From the NCBI GenBank assembly GCA_946530565.1, contig CAMNAE010000134.1, forward strand, positions 1 to 5,223: a DNA stretch of 5,223 nucleotides, given 5' to 3'. The DNA is from an uncultured Oscillibacter sp. (GTDB taxonomy: Bacteria > Bacillota > Clostridia > Oscillospirales > Oscillospiraceae). The notes below the pieces were generated by a model that was not told where the DNA came from, ran no database searches, and saw only the letters and a program-made list of their open reading frames with translations. The position numbers and the translations under genes are program-made. Below are positions 5,212 through 5,223 of this stretch, one piece after another; positions within the stretch are counted from its first letter, which is position 1; every line of letters begins with the position of its first letter.

Positions 5212-5223
5212 GACATGGACCTC

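Noticed and set aside
1..5223. CRISPR array, tRNA, insertion sequence, attachment site, defence system
   Set aside because: No regular spaced repeats, cloverleaf, transposase or terminal inverted repeats were seen. The window is filled by structural phage genes.

Overview
The window is a contiguous piece of the late structural (head-to-tail) module of a tailed bacteriophage or prophage with an HK97-type capsid and a long-tailed (siphovirus) gene order. All supportable genes lie on the minus strand, so transcription runs from the right end to the left. The DNA is visibly GC-rich with GC-rich third codon positions, and most genes have strong AGGAGG-type ribosome binding sites. Together with the phi13-type tail tube protein this suggests a phage of a moderately GC-rich, low-oxygen Firmicute (Clostridia-like gut bacterium). 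The host assignment is an inference; no host gene, integrase or attachment site is present to confirm it.

Layout in transcription order: a small ORF touching the right edge (5211-5071); the prohead protease (5081-4389); a leader element (about 4371-4320); the major capsid protein (4312-3143); a small conserved-looking protein with an Ala/Pro/Lys tail (3125-2895); the gp6-like head-tail connector (2895-2602); the head closure protein (2588-2247); the HK97 gp10-like protein (2247-1813); a probable tail terminator (1813-1451); a second copy of the leader element (1441-1390); the phi13-family major tail tube protein (1384-809); a tail assembly chaperone (806-246); a rho-independent terminator (232-208); and the start of the tape measure protein (175 to the left edge).

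The protease and capsid protein build and mature the head. The four small neck genes join the portal vertex to the tail. The tube, chaperone and tape measure proteins build the tail. Several neck genes overlap by one base (TGATG) and look translationally coupled.

The most interesting feature is a 52-bp element that occurs twice, once directly before each of the two genes expected to be the most abundant virion proteins (capsid and tail tube). The copies differ at only three positions. Two of those changes fall on opposite sides of the same base pair of a perfect 6-bp hairpin (G-C in one copy, A-U in the other on the minus-strand RNA) and so preserve it. The third lies in a putative loop just before the ribosome binding site. 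This looks like a structured mRNA leader for high-level late protein synthesis. A strong intrinsic terminator between the chaperone and tape measure genes is a second likely device for setting relative amounts. No stretch over 300 bases lacks a gene.
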